DNA of 64,000 nt from positions 1-64,000 of the forward strand of contig NZ_JACRSN010000002.1 of NCBI RefSeq assembly GCF_014384705.1, written 5' to 3'. Source of the DNA: Yeguia hominis. Lineage in GTDB: Bacteria > Bacillota > Clostridia > Oscillospirales > Acutalibacteraceae. This document shows positions 14,986-23,178 of this stretch, in pieces; the first letter of the stretch is position 1; every line of letters starts with the position of its first letter. Both the position numbers and the translations under genes were made by a program. Below the pieces are notes generated by a model. The model saw only the letters and a program-made list of their open reading frames with translations. It did not search any database and was not told where the DNA came from.

Positions 14986-16683
14986 ATGGCAGACGAACTG
15001 AAAAACGGAACTCCCTGCGAGACAGAGGGAGAGGCACTGAATTTTATCGAGGAATTTGTCCGGGAGGATCTTGCACCCGGCGGACGTTTCGCCGGGAAAA
15101 CTGTGCATACCCGGTTTCCGCCGGAGCCGAACGGCTACCTGCATATCGGACACTGCAAGGCGATCTGCATCGATTTTGGGACAGCTGAGCGATTTGACGG
15201 GATGTGCAACCTCCGAATGGACGATACCAACCCAACAAAGGAAGACGTCGAATATGTCGACGCCATCAAAGAAGATATCCGCTGGCTGGGATATACCTGG
15301 GACGATCGCTTCTTCTACGCGTCCGACTATTTTGATCAGACCTATGCGTTTGCAGTGGAGCTGATCAAAAAGGGCCTGGCTTATGTCTGTGAGCTCAAAC
15401 CCGAGCAGATGCGTGAATACCGCGGTGATATCAATACACCGGCCAAAAGCCCGTACCGCGACCGCCCGATCGAGGAGAGCCTTGATTTGTTCGAGCGGAT
15501 GAAGAACGGCGAATTCGAGGACGGCGCAATGACGCTGCGTGCAAAAATCGACCTGGCTTCCGGAAACTTTAATATGCGCGATCCGGTTATTTACCGGATT
15601 GTCCATCACCACCATCATCATGTCGGCGACAAGTGGTGTATTTATCCGATGTACGATTTTGCACACCCGATTCAGGATGCACTCGAAGGCATCACGCATT
15701 CCCTGTGCTCATTGGAATTTGAAGCGCACCGTCCGCTGTATAACTGGGTTGTAGAGCATATTTCCTGTGAAAACAAACCGCGCCAGATTGAATTTGCGCG
15801 GCTTGGAATCAACAATACCGTGATGAGCAAACGCCGTCTGCGTGCGCTGGTGGAAAACGGAAAAGTTTCCGGTTGGGACGATCCGCGGATGCCGACGCTG
15901 TGCGGACTGCGCCGACGCGGATATACGCCGGCTTCCATCCGCAATTTTATCGACCGGATCGGCGTTTCCAAAGTGAACAGCACGGTGGAGTACAGCTTCC
16001 TGGAGCATTGCCTGCGGGAAGATCTCAACCAAAATGCCAGCCGCGTGATGGCGGTAATGCATCCGTTGAAACTGATTATTACGAACTATCCGGAAGGAAA
16101 AACGGAGACATTCGAAGTGGAAAACAATCCGAACGACGCTTCCGCCGGAACCCGGACTGTGACATTTTCCCGGGAAATGTGGATTGAATCGGAAGACTTT
16201 GTCGAAACACCGTTCAAGGGATATTTCCGGCTCTTCCCGGGCAATGAGGTTCGCCTCAAAACGGCCTATATCGTGAAATGCACCGGCTGCAAAAAAGATG
16301 CGGACGGAAACGTGACCGAGGTTTACGCGGAGTACGATCCGGAATCCCGCGGCGGAAACGCAGCAGACGGCCGAAAAATCAAGGCGACGATCCATTGGGT
16401 CAACGCGCAGGATTGCCTGGATGCGGAAATTCGGCTTTACGGCAACCTCTTTACAGTGGCGGAGCCGGAATCGGATGCTTTCATGGAATACCTGAATCCC
16501 GATTCTCTGGAGGTCCTCTCCGGCTGCAGGCTGGAAAAATCTCTGGAAACAGCAAAGCCGGGTGAATCCTTCCAGTTTATGCGGCAGGGATATTTCTGCG
16601 TGGATAATCGCGACAGTACGCCCGGACATCTGGTGTTTAACCGCTCGGTTTCTCTGAAAGACGGCTTTAAAGCGAAAAAATAA
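14986..16683 (+). CDS. glnS: Glutamine--tRNA ligase
   Basis: A 565-residue GlnRS. It has TRFPPEPNGYLHIGHCKAI with the HIGH motif, the RMDDTNP segment that distinguishes GlnRS/eukaryote-type GluRS, and VMSKRRLRALVE as the KMSKS loop, followed by the beta-barrel anticodon-binding domain (about residue 350 onward). It charges tRNA-Gln directly. GlnRS is patchy in Firmicutes and generally seen as acquired by transfer; here it is in an operon with gltX. The 19-nt spacing carries a GGAT-type ribosome binding site. Confidence 0.97.
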   Translation: MADELKNGTPCETEGEALNFIEEFVREDLAPGGRFAGKTVHTRFPPEPNGYLHIGHCKAICIDFGTAERFDGMCNLRMDDTNPTKEDVEYVDAIKEDIRWLGYTWDDRFFYASDYFDQTYAFAVELIKKGLAYVCELKPEQMREYRGDINTPAKSPYRDRPIEESLDLFERMKNGEFEDGAMTLRAKIDLASGNFNMRDPVIYRIVHHHHHHVGDKWCIYPMYDFAHPIQDALEGITHSLCSLEFEAHRPLYNWVVEHISCENKPRQIEFARLGINNTVMSKRRLRALVENGKVSGWDDPRMPTLCGLRRRGYTPASIRNFIDRIGVSKVNSTVEYSFLEHCLREDLNQNASRVMAVMHPLKLIITNYPEGKTETFEVENNPNDASAGTRTVTFSREMWIESEDFVETPFKGYFRLFPGNEVRLKTAYIVKCTGCKKDADGNVTEVYAEYDPESRGGNAADGRKIKATIHWVNAQDCLDAEIRLYGNLFTVAEPESDAFMEYLNPDSLEVLSGCRLEKSLETAKPGESFQFMRQGYFCVDNRDSTPGHLVFNRSVSLKDGFKAKK

Positions 16684-16717
16684 GGGACGTTTACACCGGG
16701 ATTTTCAAAAAAAATAA

Positions 16718-16759
16718 CAACACCCCGCAGCAGGCGTTTGCGCCGCTTGCGGGGTGCTG
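16718..16759 (+). terminator. glnS: Terminator after glnS
   Basis: CACCCCGCA (16721-16729) pairs with TGCGGGGTG (16748-16756) and can extend through AACA/TGTT. The T tract is weak. Confidence 0.5.
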
Positions 16760-16945
16760 TTTGCGTGCGTTTCGGAACTGCTTTCCGAATAGGTGCTTTT
16801 GGAAAACGCTTCTTTCAAAAAACGGAAGAACGCGTCTTTTAAACGCGTCTTGTGTTCGGTACGCCGAAAGCGCCAGCGCTGAAAAAAGGGGGCAAAGTAC
16901 TCTGCCGCAACCTCCCCATCCGTTACGCCGAGAACGCAAAAACCT

Positions 16946-17563
16946 TTAAGCATCCGTGCCGGATGCCGGTTCGGATGGGTATTCTTTGGCGATATCCAGC
17001 TGCATGCGATCGATTTTTTCCCGAAGCTTTAAAAAATCCTCAAAGGCAGCAGGCTTTTGGTTTGGATTTCGAAGCAGCGCGGCCGGGTGAAAAGTCGCCA
17101 TCATCAGAAGATTGCCCTTTTTAAAAAAGACGCCGTGTTCTTTTGTGACGCGGATATCCGGCTTAATGAGCTTCATGGCGGCGACTCTTCCGAGACAGAC
17201 AATGATTTGCGGATTTAAAAGCTTCACCTGATTGCGCAGCCAATCGATGCAGGCTTCCTGTTCTTCCGGAAGCGGATCCCGGTTTTTGGGCGGCCGGCAT
17301 TTGACCATGTTGGCGATGTAGATGTTTTTCTTCCGGTCGAGGTCTACTGCGGCTAGAATTTTATCGAGCAGCATGCCGCCGCGTCCGACAAACGGCTCCC
17401 CTTGCAGATCCTCATTTTCTCCGGGGCCTTCCCCGATAAACAGGACTTTGGCGTCCCGGCAGCCGGTTCCGAACACCACCTGATGGCGGCCTTCGCACAG
17501 TCCGCATTTTCGGCATGCCAGACATGCCGTTTCCAGTTCATTCCAAGTAGCAAACACGGGCAT
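16946..17563 (-). CDS. Family 4 uracil-DNA glycosylase (Fe-S type)
   Basis: A 205-residue DNA repair enzyme removing uracil from DNA. The N-terminal LACRKCGLC supplies two [4Fe-4S] ligands and VKCRPP...QEAC the other two. GEGPGENEDLQGEPFVGRGG is the family 4 active-site motif and TFHPAALLRNP the C-terminal one. ATG at 17563 places the protein start where the family begins; the GAGGGA ribosome binding site is unusually close. It is convergent with glnS and divergent from pduL. Confidence 0.92.
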   Translation of the reverse strand: MPVFATWNELETACLACRKCGLCEGRHQVVFGTGCRDAKVLFIGEGPGENEDLQGEPFVGRGGMLLDKILAAVDLDRKKNIYIANMVKCRPPKNRDPLPEEQEACIDWLRNQVKLLNPQIIVCLGRVAAMKLIKPDIRVTKEHGVFFKKGNLLMMATFHPAALLRNPNQKPAAFEDFLKLREKIDRMQLDIAKEYPSEPASGTDA

Positions 17564-17629
17564 TCCCTCACAATCTATGACATGTCTTTTTATTGTAGCA
17601 TATGTTACCGGATTTTTCACGGATTTTTG

Positions 17630-17658
17630 TTGAAAAAAAGTCGTTATGGGAGTAAAAT
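17630..17658 (+). promoter_or_regulatory. pduL: Promoter of pduL
   Basis: TTGAAA (17630-17635), 17-bp spacer, TAAAAT (17653-17658). It is placed about 35 bp before the gene. Confidence 0.6.
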
Positions 17659-17692
17659 AAAAACAGAACATAAGAGTCAGGAGATGTTGAAT

Positions 17693-18259
17693 TTGAAAGT
17701 TATGGTTGAAACGTCCGCACGTCACCTCCATCTGTCGCAGGCAGATCTGGAGACGCTGTTTGGAGCAGGTGCAGAGTTGACGGTTAAGAAGGAATTGTCC
17801 CAGCCGGGTCAGTTTGCTTGCAACGAAAAAGTAGAAGTTGTCGGCCCGAAGGGTTCTCTTAAAATGTCCGTTCTCGGTCCGGTCCGGAAAGAGACGCAGG
17901 TTGAAATTGCACTGACAGATGCCCGCAAAATCGGTATTTCTGCGCCGATCCGGGAGTCCGGAGATATTGCAGGAACCCCGGGATGTAAGCTCGTTGGCCC
18001 GAAGGGCGAAGTGGAAATTCCCTGCGGCGTGATTGCTGCAAAGCGTCATATCCACTTTACGCCGGCTGAGGCTGCAGAGGCTGGCGTTTCCGATAAGCAG
18101 ATTGTCTCTGTAAAAGTCGATTACAATGACCGTGCACTCATCTTTGGGGATGTCGTGGTTCGTGTGAGCCCGTCTTACGCGGCTGCGATGCATATCGATA
18201 CCGACGAGTCCAATGCTGCGGCGCTGCCGGGTACGGTTGACGGCGAGATCATTCTGTAA
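17693..18259 (+). CDS. pduL: Phosphate propanoyltransferase / phosphotransacetylase, PduL family
   Basis: A 188-residue PduL-type phosphotransacylase that interconverts acyl-CoA plus phosphate with acyl phosphate plus CoA. Two domains each carry the zinc-binding histidine motif: SARHLHLSQADLE near the N-terminus and AAKRHIHFTPAEA in the middle. There is no N-terminal encapsulation peptide, so it is probably a free cytoplasmic enzyme rather than a microcompartment protein. Start TTG at 17693 (AGGAG at 17679-17683, spacing 9); ATG at 17684 is in frame but sits on the ribosome binding site. With ackA at 8.7 kb it can make acetate and ATP from acetyl-CoA. Confidence 0.93.
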   Translation: MKVMVETSARHLHLSQADLETLFGAGAELTVKKELSQPGQFACNEKVEVVGPKGSLKMSVLGPVRKETQVEIALTDARKIGISAPIRESGDIAGTPGCKLVGPKGEVEIPCGVIAAKRHIHFTPAEAAEAGVSDKQIVSVKVDYNDRALIFGDVVVRVSPSYAAAMHIDTDESNAAALPGTVDGEIIL

Positions 18260-18281
18260 CAGACCAATTTCTTAAAAGAAG

Positions 18282-18320
18282 AAAATCGGCTGCACCCGAA
18301 TACGGTGCAGCCGATTTTTT
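18282..18320 (+). terminator. pduL: Strong terminator after pduL
   Basis: AAAATCGGCTGCACC pairs with GGTGCAGCCGATTTT (18282-18318) with a 6-nt loop, followed by T. The 195 bp from here to the lipoprotein stop hold only small hairpins. Confidence 0.85.
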
Positions 18321-18514
18321 AATGATTTTATGCCGAATCTATAGAGCCGAAGCTGCGTGAGAAAGCAGGTTTTTGTCTGCAAATGGACACATAAGCCTAA
18401 ATGAAGTGGTTTTTTACCACAGAAACGTTGCAGGAGATTGTTTTGTGAGACAGAACGCGTCTTTGTTTCACAAAGCAACCCGGCGTGATTTCAGCGCAGA
18501 CCGCGATAAGCAGG

Positions 18515-19021
18515 CTATGCCGGCGTTACATAAAAGGAATAGCTGGCGTTGCCCTCCGGCCATTCGGCAGAGAGCTCATAGACATATCCCTCTCCGTTAG
18601 CGGGAAGCGTGAGCGTGTTTCCATCCATCGCAAGTGCAGAGGCATCCTGTTCATACCGTTCTGCGTTTCCACGGCATCGATCCGGCCAGCACCGAATGGA
18701 ATAATTCGTAGGAGTGGTTGAGAACACAATCTGAAGTTGCGTCAGTCCATCCTCCTGCAGAATCTTCGTGGCGGAATCGAGCGGATGCGCGCCGCAGGCA
18801 ATACCGCCGGTGCGGGTGCCGTCTGCATTTTCATAATACCACTCGTAATTCCCGGAGGAGATGATCGTTTCCGTTTTCTGTCCGTCTATAACGTATTGCA
18901 GCTGCAGAACCGGCGGTTCTTTTAGGGTAACGTTGGCCTGCTGTTGTTTCGGCATGCATCCGAATCCGGTCAAAAGCAGCACAAGCATGAGAACCAAGGG
19001 TGCGAAAGCCCGTTTTTGCAT
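18515..19021 (-). CDS. Probable lipoprotein of unknown function
   Basis: A 168-residue protein with a lipoprotein-type signal (MQKRAFAPLVLMLVLLLTGFGC, Cys22 the likely lipidated residue, although the -3 position is Gly rather than Leu). The mature part contains VLQLQYVIDGQKTETI and GNYEWYYENADGTRTGG and has no domain I recognise. It is probably anchored on the outer membrane face. It stands alone between two transcription units. Confidence 0.75.
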   Translation of the reverse strand: MQKRAFAPLVLMLVLLLTGFGCMPKQQQANVTLKEPPVLQLQYVIDGQKTETIISSGNYEWYYENADGTRTGGIACGAHPLDSATKILQEDGLTQLQIVFSTTPTNYSIRCWPDRCRGNAERYEQDASALAMDGNTLTLPANGEGYVYELSAEWPEGNASYSFYVTPA

Positions 19022-19115
19022 AACATTCGCTCCGATCCAATTTTTTCCGAAAACAGTGTTTCGCTTCCGGTTACATGAAATACCCCGATGCGGATGGGAA
19101 ATGTTGCAGACAAAT

Positions 19116-19907
19116 TTATTTTATTTTCAGCAGACGATAGGCGTTTTTCCAGTATATGGCCTCTTTTTCCTCGGTAGAAAGCGAAGTCTGTTCGATAAAG
19201 GCGACGCCGTCATTTGACCGGCTCCAGGGACAATCGCTTCCAAACAGAACGCGGTCGATTCCATGCAGGCGAACCATCCGCTCGAATTGTTCGGGCGTCA
19301 GAAAGGTGTGCGCCATAGCGGTGTCAATATAAAGATTTTTTCCGAGCAGGAATGCCTCTGCCTCCTCCGGCGCGTTTAAACCGCCCATATGCGCGGCGAT
19401 TATGGTTAAATTCGGAAAGCGCTCTAAAAGATGCGCAATCCGTTCGGAACGCGAAAGCGGATGCTGCGGGTCGATCGGATCCGGTCCGGTGTGGAACAGA
19501 ACCGGAAGCCCGCACTTTTCGGCTTCCTCCAGAAGCGGATCCATGCAGGCATCGTCGGCAGGAACCCCTTGATAGTCCGGATGAAATTTTAGCCCATGCA
19601 GCCCGAGAGACGCGACCCGGCGGATTTCTTCCACCGCATGCGGATCCTTCGGGTGGACGCTGCCGAAACTGTAGAGGCCGTCCCCTTGTATGCTTGCGGC
19701 GAAATTGTTAACCGTTTCCTGCTGCCCGGGTTTTACGGCAATGTGCATCACCGCAGCGCCGGTAACACCCCACTGCTGAAAGGCTGCACGAGTACCGGAT
19801 ACCGTGCCGTCCGTAAACGGATTGGCGCCGAATGTTGCCGCCAGCTTGGGAAGCGCTTTGGGCGCAAGCTGATCCGGGAATAGATGTGTGTGAAAGTCAA
19901 ATAACAT
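19116..19907 (-). CDS. TIM-barrel amidohydrolase (amidohydrolase 2 family)
   Basis: A 263-residue metal-dependent hydrolase starting MLFDFHTHLFPD. Metal-site motifs are DFHTH at the N-terminus, GLKFHPDYQ, LPVLFHTGP, IIAAHMGG and FGSDCPWSR near the C-terminus, as in the amidohydrolase 2 / decarboxylase group. The substrate is unknown. The start at 19907 is chosen over an upstream in-frame ATG because AAGGAA is properly spaced and the barrel begins at once. Confidence 0.85.
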   Translation of the reverse strand: MLFDFHTHLFPDQLAPKALPKLAATFGANPFTDGTVSGTRAAFQQWGVTGAAVMHIAVKPGQQETVNNFAASIQGDGLYSFGSVHPKDPHAVEEIRRVASLGLHGLKFHPDYQGVPADDACMDPLLEEAEKCGLPVLFHTGPDPIDPQHPLSRSERIAHLLERFPNLTIIAAHMGGLNAPEEAEAFLLGKNLYIDTAMAHTFLTPEQFERMVRLHGIDRVLFGSDCPWSRSNDGVAFIEQTSLSTEEKEAIYWKNAYRLLKIK

Positions 19908-20416
19908 GCAAAGATTCCTTCCTTGAATTTTTTTATCGCGCGGCGCAGGCGCTTTGGCCGCGAGATACAAGCCTCTTAGACGCCCAATCTGGCCGCAGAC
20001 CGGCGAATCATGCGCTCCGGTTTTCTGCGGCAAAACCCCAGCGGGCTTGTGCCTTTTTGGCTCTTTTGCTCTTTTTGTCTTGGCGGGCGTCAGTCTGCCT
20101 GCGTTTTAAAAATCTAAATCATGCGAAAATTTATCGCTGACAGGTGTAAATTCAGAAATGGCAATATGGCTCCGCAGGCAATCTCTGCGGCAAAAGGTTT
20201 GATACACAGTATGGGCGTATTTCGATCCGCCAAAGTCCTTCCTTGTCAATCGATGATAGGATGACCGTTTTAAAAGCAAATCACACATGGAAAGCGAAAA
20301 AGATTGGAACGAAAAAAAGAGTAAGCCGGCGACGTGCAGGATGGAAATCCCTCTGGCAAGCAGCAGAATAAAATGGCGGTTCGCTGCAAAGGCGCGCCGG
20401 GTTCCGAAAAACGTTT
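19908..20416. other. 509-bp intergenic stretch without a recognisable gene
   Basis: Between glycerate kinase and the amidohydrolase, both on the minus strand. A 104-codon minus-strand frame starts at a TTG overlapping the glycerate kinase stop, but its translation is low in complexity, resembles no family and has no ribosome binding site. I see no promoter, RNA gene or repeat that I would defend. Confidence 0.4.
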
Positions 20417-21559
20417 TCAAGGCTTGGCCGGCAGAACGTGAAGAAAGCGGATCAGGTTGGTCATCGTATCGGCAAGATCCTGTTTTGCGCGCAGCTTTGC
20501 CTCCGGACGGGGAATTGCAACCCGGTTAATGCTGAAAATTCCGCTGACGCCCATTTGATAGGCCGCGTCTATGCCGTCCCCGATATCTCCGACCACCGCG
20601 GCAAGTGGGATCCCGGCCTTTTTTGTGCGTTTCGCAACTCCGATGACGACCTTTCCGCGAAGGCTCTGTGCGTCCATCCTGCCTTCTCCGGAAAAAACGA
20701 GATCCGTTCCGGGAAGAAGATCGTCAAAATGGACGGTATCCAAAACCGTTTCGATGCCCATTTGCAGTTTCGCATTCCAGAAAGCCGCTGCGCCGAATCC
20801 CATGCCGCCAGCCGCACCTGCACCGGGCAAATCGGAAAGCGATTTGCCGAAATCGCGTGCTGTAAGCGCTGCGAGATGGGAAAGGCCGCGGTCGAGCAGG
20901 GAAACCATTTTCGGCGTCGCACCTTTTTGCGGACCAAATACCGCCGAAGCGCCGGTGGGCCCGCAAAGCGGATTGTCAATATCGCACATTGCGATGACTT
21001 CTGCGTTTTTTAGCTCCGGAAGCATGTGGGATGCGTCGATGGCCTGGATATTCAGCAGCGTGCCGCCGGTCGGAAGAAACGGACAGCCGTTCTGATCCAG
21101 AAACCGGACGCCCAGTGCGGCTGCAGCACCGGTTCCGCCGTCGTTTGTTGCACTGCCGCCAAGCCCGAGGATGATCTTTTTGCAGCCGTGCTTTAATGCA
21201 TGACAAATGAGCTCTCCGACGCCGTAGGTGGTCGCCCGGCACGGATCCCGGCGATCCCGGATAAGCGGCAACCCGGCGCAGGCCGCCATTTCGAGAATGG
21301 CCGTGCGGCCGTGATCGATTACGCCGTAAAACGCTTCGGTTTCTTCAAACAGCGGGCCTTTGACCCGGACAATGCGTTTTTCTCCGCCGACTGCGGTCAG
21401 AAAGGCATCGACCGTTCCTTCTCCGCCGTCTGCAATGGGAATTGCGTGAATTTCCGCGTCAGCTTCTATGCTCCGGATGGCGCGCTCCATGATCTGACAG
21501 ATTTCTGTAGAAGACATGGTGCCCTTAAACGAATCCGGAACCAAAATATATTTTTTCAT
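20417..21559 (-). CDS. glxK: Glycerate kinase (GlxK/GckA type)
   Basis: A 380-residue class I glycerate kinase making phosphoglycerate from glycerate and ATP. Motifs are MKKYILVPDSFKGTMSS, IPIADGGEGTVDAFL, LGLGGSATNDGGTGAAAALG and LVFSGEGRMDAQSLRGK. Start at 21559 because the family begins KKYILVPDSFKG and AGGAGC precedes it; a longer in-frame extension upstream has no ribosome binding site. It stands alone, with no tartronate semialdehyde genes around it. Confidence 0.95.
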   Translation of the reverse strand: MKKYILVPDSFKGTMSSTEICQIMERAIRSIEADAEIHAIPIADGGEGTVDAFLTAVGGEKRIVRVKGPLFEETEAFYGVIDHGRTAILEMAACAGLPLIRDRRDPCRATTYGVGELICHALKHGCKKIILGLGGSATNDGGTGAAAALGVRFLDQNGCPFLPTGGTLLNIQAIDASHMLPELKNAEVIAMCDIDNPLCGPTGASAVFGPQKGATPKMVSLLDRGLSHLAALTARDFGKSLSDLPGAGAAGGMGFGAAAFWNAKLQMGIETVLDTVHFDDLLPGTDLVFSGEGRMDAQSLRGKVVIGVAKRTKKAGIPLAAVVGDIGDGIDAAYQMGVSGIFSINRVAIPRPEAKLRAKQDLADTMTNLIRFLHVLPAKP

Positions 21560-21747
21560 ATCGATAGCTCCTGAAATAATTATGCCGATCAAGTCTCTAT
21601 GCGCAAGTATACGCAATGAAAGGGGGAAAGTCAAGCAAGGTCCGGCTTGTGCAAACAACAAGGTGTTTGCACCGTGTGCAGAGCGGGCCGTGCAAAAAAG
21701 AAATTCGCTTGCTTGTGTTTCTTACAGGCGCACCTTTTCTGTCAATA

Positions 21748-21777
21748 AAAAAACGGACGCATATCGCGTCCGTTTTT
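21748..21777 (-). terminator. Terminator of the rpsF-ssb-rpsR operon
   Basis: AAACGGACGC (21751-21760) pairs with GCGTCCGTTT (21766-21775) around a 5-nt loop. A long A run on the plus strand gives the T tract of the minus-strand transcript. Confidence 0.8.
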
Positions 21778-21795
21778 GAGCCTTTTTTTGAAAAC

Positions 21796-22041
21796 TCAGT
21801 CGCTGCTGAAGGGCAACAGCGCAAGATGCCGTGCACGTTTGATGGCAACGGTCAGTTCGCGCTGATGATGCGCGCAAGTACCGGTCACTCTGCGGGGCAG
21901 AATTTTTGCTCTTTCAGAAATGAAACGGCGCAGCTTGGCGACGTCTTTGTAATCAATCAGGTCGACGCGGTCTACGCAGAAGCTGCATACCTTCCTGCGG
22001 CCCTTACGGCCACCGCGGCGGTCAGGTCTGTTATCAGCCAT
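21796..22041 (-). CDS. rpsR: 30S ribosomal protein S18
   Basis: An 81-residue S18, last gene of the rpsF-ssb-rpsR operon. It retains KVCSFCVDRV and a further Cys and two His (GTCAHHQR), the zinc-binding form. The rest is the usual DYKDVAKLRRFISERAKILPRR. ATG at 22041 (MADNRPDRRGG) follows GGAGG with correct spacing; an in-frame ATG 21 nt upstream is less likely. Confidence 0.96.
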   Translation of the reverse strand: MADNRPDRRGGRKGRRKVCSFCVDRVDLIDYKDVAKLRRFISERAKILPRRVTGTCAHHQRELTVAIKRARHLALLPFSSD

Positions 22042-22089
22042 GGCAATTTGCCTCCTTTTCAAAATTTTCCATAGAAGGAATCAGGACGA

Positions 22090-22539
22090 TTAAAACGGTA
22101 AGTCGTCATCCATCGGAAGTTCCTCAAAATCATCGGTGTTTCCGCTTGCATAAGCGGGTGCAGGTTCGCTGATCTGAGGACGGGGCGCATATCCGCCTGC
22201 CGGAGCGCCGCCATCGCTGCGCTTGGAATCGGCAAAGCTGACATTGTCCGCAAGAATTTCAAACGCCTTGCGTTTGTTGCCATCCTTATCCGTATAGGAG
22301 CGGGTCTGGATGGAACCCTGCACCGCCATCATCTGGCCTTTCCGGAAGTATCTGCAAATGAACTCTGCAGTCGAACGCCACGCGACAATATCAATAAAGT
22401 CCGTCTGGCGATCCGCGCCGGACTTCACATAGGAACGGTCAACCGCCAGCGTGAAGCTGGTAACAGCGACGTTGCTGGGCGTATGGCGCAGTTCCGGATC
22501 CGCTACAAGGCGGCCCATCAGTACAGAAACATTCAGCAT
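22090..22539 (-). CDS. ssb: Single-stranded DNA-binding protein
   Basis: A 149-residue SSB. The OB fold occupies about residues 1-105 (MLNVSVLMGRLVADPELRHT...FTLAVDRSY...FIDIVAWRSTAEF), followed by a Gly/Pro/Ala-rich linker and the acidic partner-binding tip DDDLPF. It binds ssDNA as a tetramer and recruits replication and repair proteins through the tip. It is flanked by rpsF and rpsR in the conserved order. Confidence 0.97.
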   Translation of the reverse strand: MLNVSVLMGRLVADPELRHTPSNVAVTSFTLAVDRSYVKSGADRQTDFIDIVAWRSTAEFICRYFRKGQMMAVQGSIQTRSYTDKDGNKRKAFEILADNVSFADSKRSDGGAPAGGYAPRPQISEPAPAYASGNTDDFEELPMDDDLPF

Positions 22540-22592
22540 CGTAACACCTCTCTTTTACACCAATCTCTTCTGGGAATATGCGGAAAATCGTC

Positions 22593-22976
22593 TTATTCCG
22601 CTGCTTCCGGCGCTTCTTCGCTAGCCTGCGCTGCTTCTGCTGCAGGAGCTTTTTCCTCAGCCTTCTGGGGCTTGAGTTTACGCTCGTCCTTTTTGATAAT
22701 CAGAGAGCGGAGAATGCCGTCGGTGATTTTGTAGATACGGTCGAGTTCTGCTGTGAACTCAGGGTTGCTCTGGAAGTTGATGAGCGTGTAATACCCTTCC
22801 GCCTGCTTCGCGATCGGGTAGGCCAGGCGACGCTTGCCCCACTCGTCAACGCTTTCAACGGTACCGTGAGCTGCGATCAGATCCTTGAACTTCGTGACAA
22901 GAGCGGCAATGCCTTCTTCACCCTGGTTCATGGAAACGATAAAGACGGTTTCATAGGAATGTTTTACTTCTGCCAT
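22593..22976 (-). CDS. rpsF: 30S ribosomal protein S6
   Basis: A 127-residue S6 with the ferredoxin-like core (YETVFIVSMNQGEEG, ESVDEWGKRRLAYPI, YYTLINFQSNPEF) and a ~25-residue Ala/Glu/Lys-rich C-terminal extension (KPQKAEEKAPAAEAAQ). It binds 16S rRNA as a dimer with S18, whose gene is in the same operon. AGGAGG precedes the ATG. Confidence 0.97.
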   Translation of the reverse strand: MAEVKHSYETVFIVSMNQGEEGIAALVTKFKDLIAAHGTVESVDEWGKRRLAYPIAKQAEGYYTLINFQSNPEFTAELDRIYKITDGILRSLIIKKDERKLKPQKAEEKAPAAEAAQASEEAPEAAE

Positions 22977-23041
22977 TTACGTTGCACCTCCTTTTGGACG
23001 TTTGGCCCCGCGACAAGCGCGGAGCAAGGATATTAGACCGC

Positions 23042-23084
23042 AAAAAACCGCAGTCTGTCCTTATTATAACAAACAAACTGCGGT
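23042..23084 (-). terminator. galU: galU terminator wrapped around the rpsF promoter
   Basis: On the minus strand ACCGCAGT (complement of 23077-23084) and ACTGCGGT (complement of 23047-23054) form an 8-bp stem followed by a T run. A transcript coming from galU would contain both arms; one starting at the rpsF promoter lacks the first arm and cannot fold it. Confidence 0.55.
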
Positions 23085-23091
23085 TCGTCAA
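23063..23091 (-). promoter_or_regulatory. rpsF: Promoter of the rpsF operon
   Basis: On the minus strand TTGACG (complement of 23086-23091), 17-bp spacer, TATAAT (complement of 23063-23068). Transcription should start near 23056, inside the loop of the hairpin at 23047-23084, about 80 nt upstream of rpsF. Confidence 0.75.
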
Positions 23092-23178
23092 GAATTCTGC
23101 AGGAATATTTTCCTGGATTTGTGCGGAATTTGCGCTTTTTGGCAGTGCCTTTTCGCGCCTTTTTTAGCATTGTGTTTC

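Noticed and set aside
17564..18193. N-terminal extension of the uracil-DNA glycosylase frame by ~210 codons
   Set aside because: It runs antisense through pduL and its promoter; family similarity begins only at 17563.
20106..20420. 104-codon minus-strand frame after glycerate kinase
   Set aside because: Starts at a TTG within the previous stop, lacks a ribosome binding site and resembles no family.
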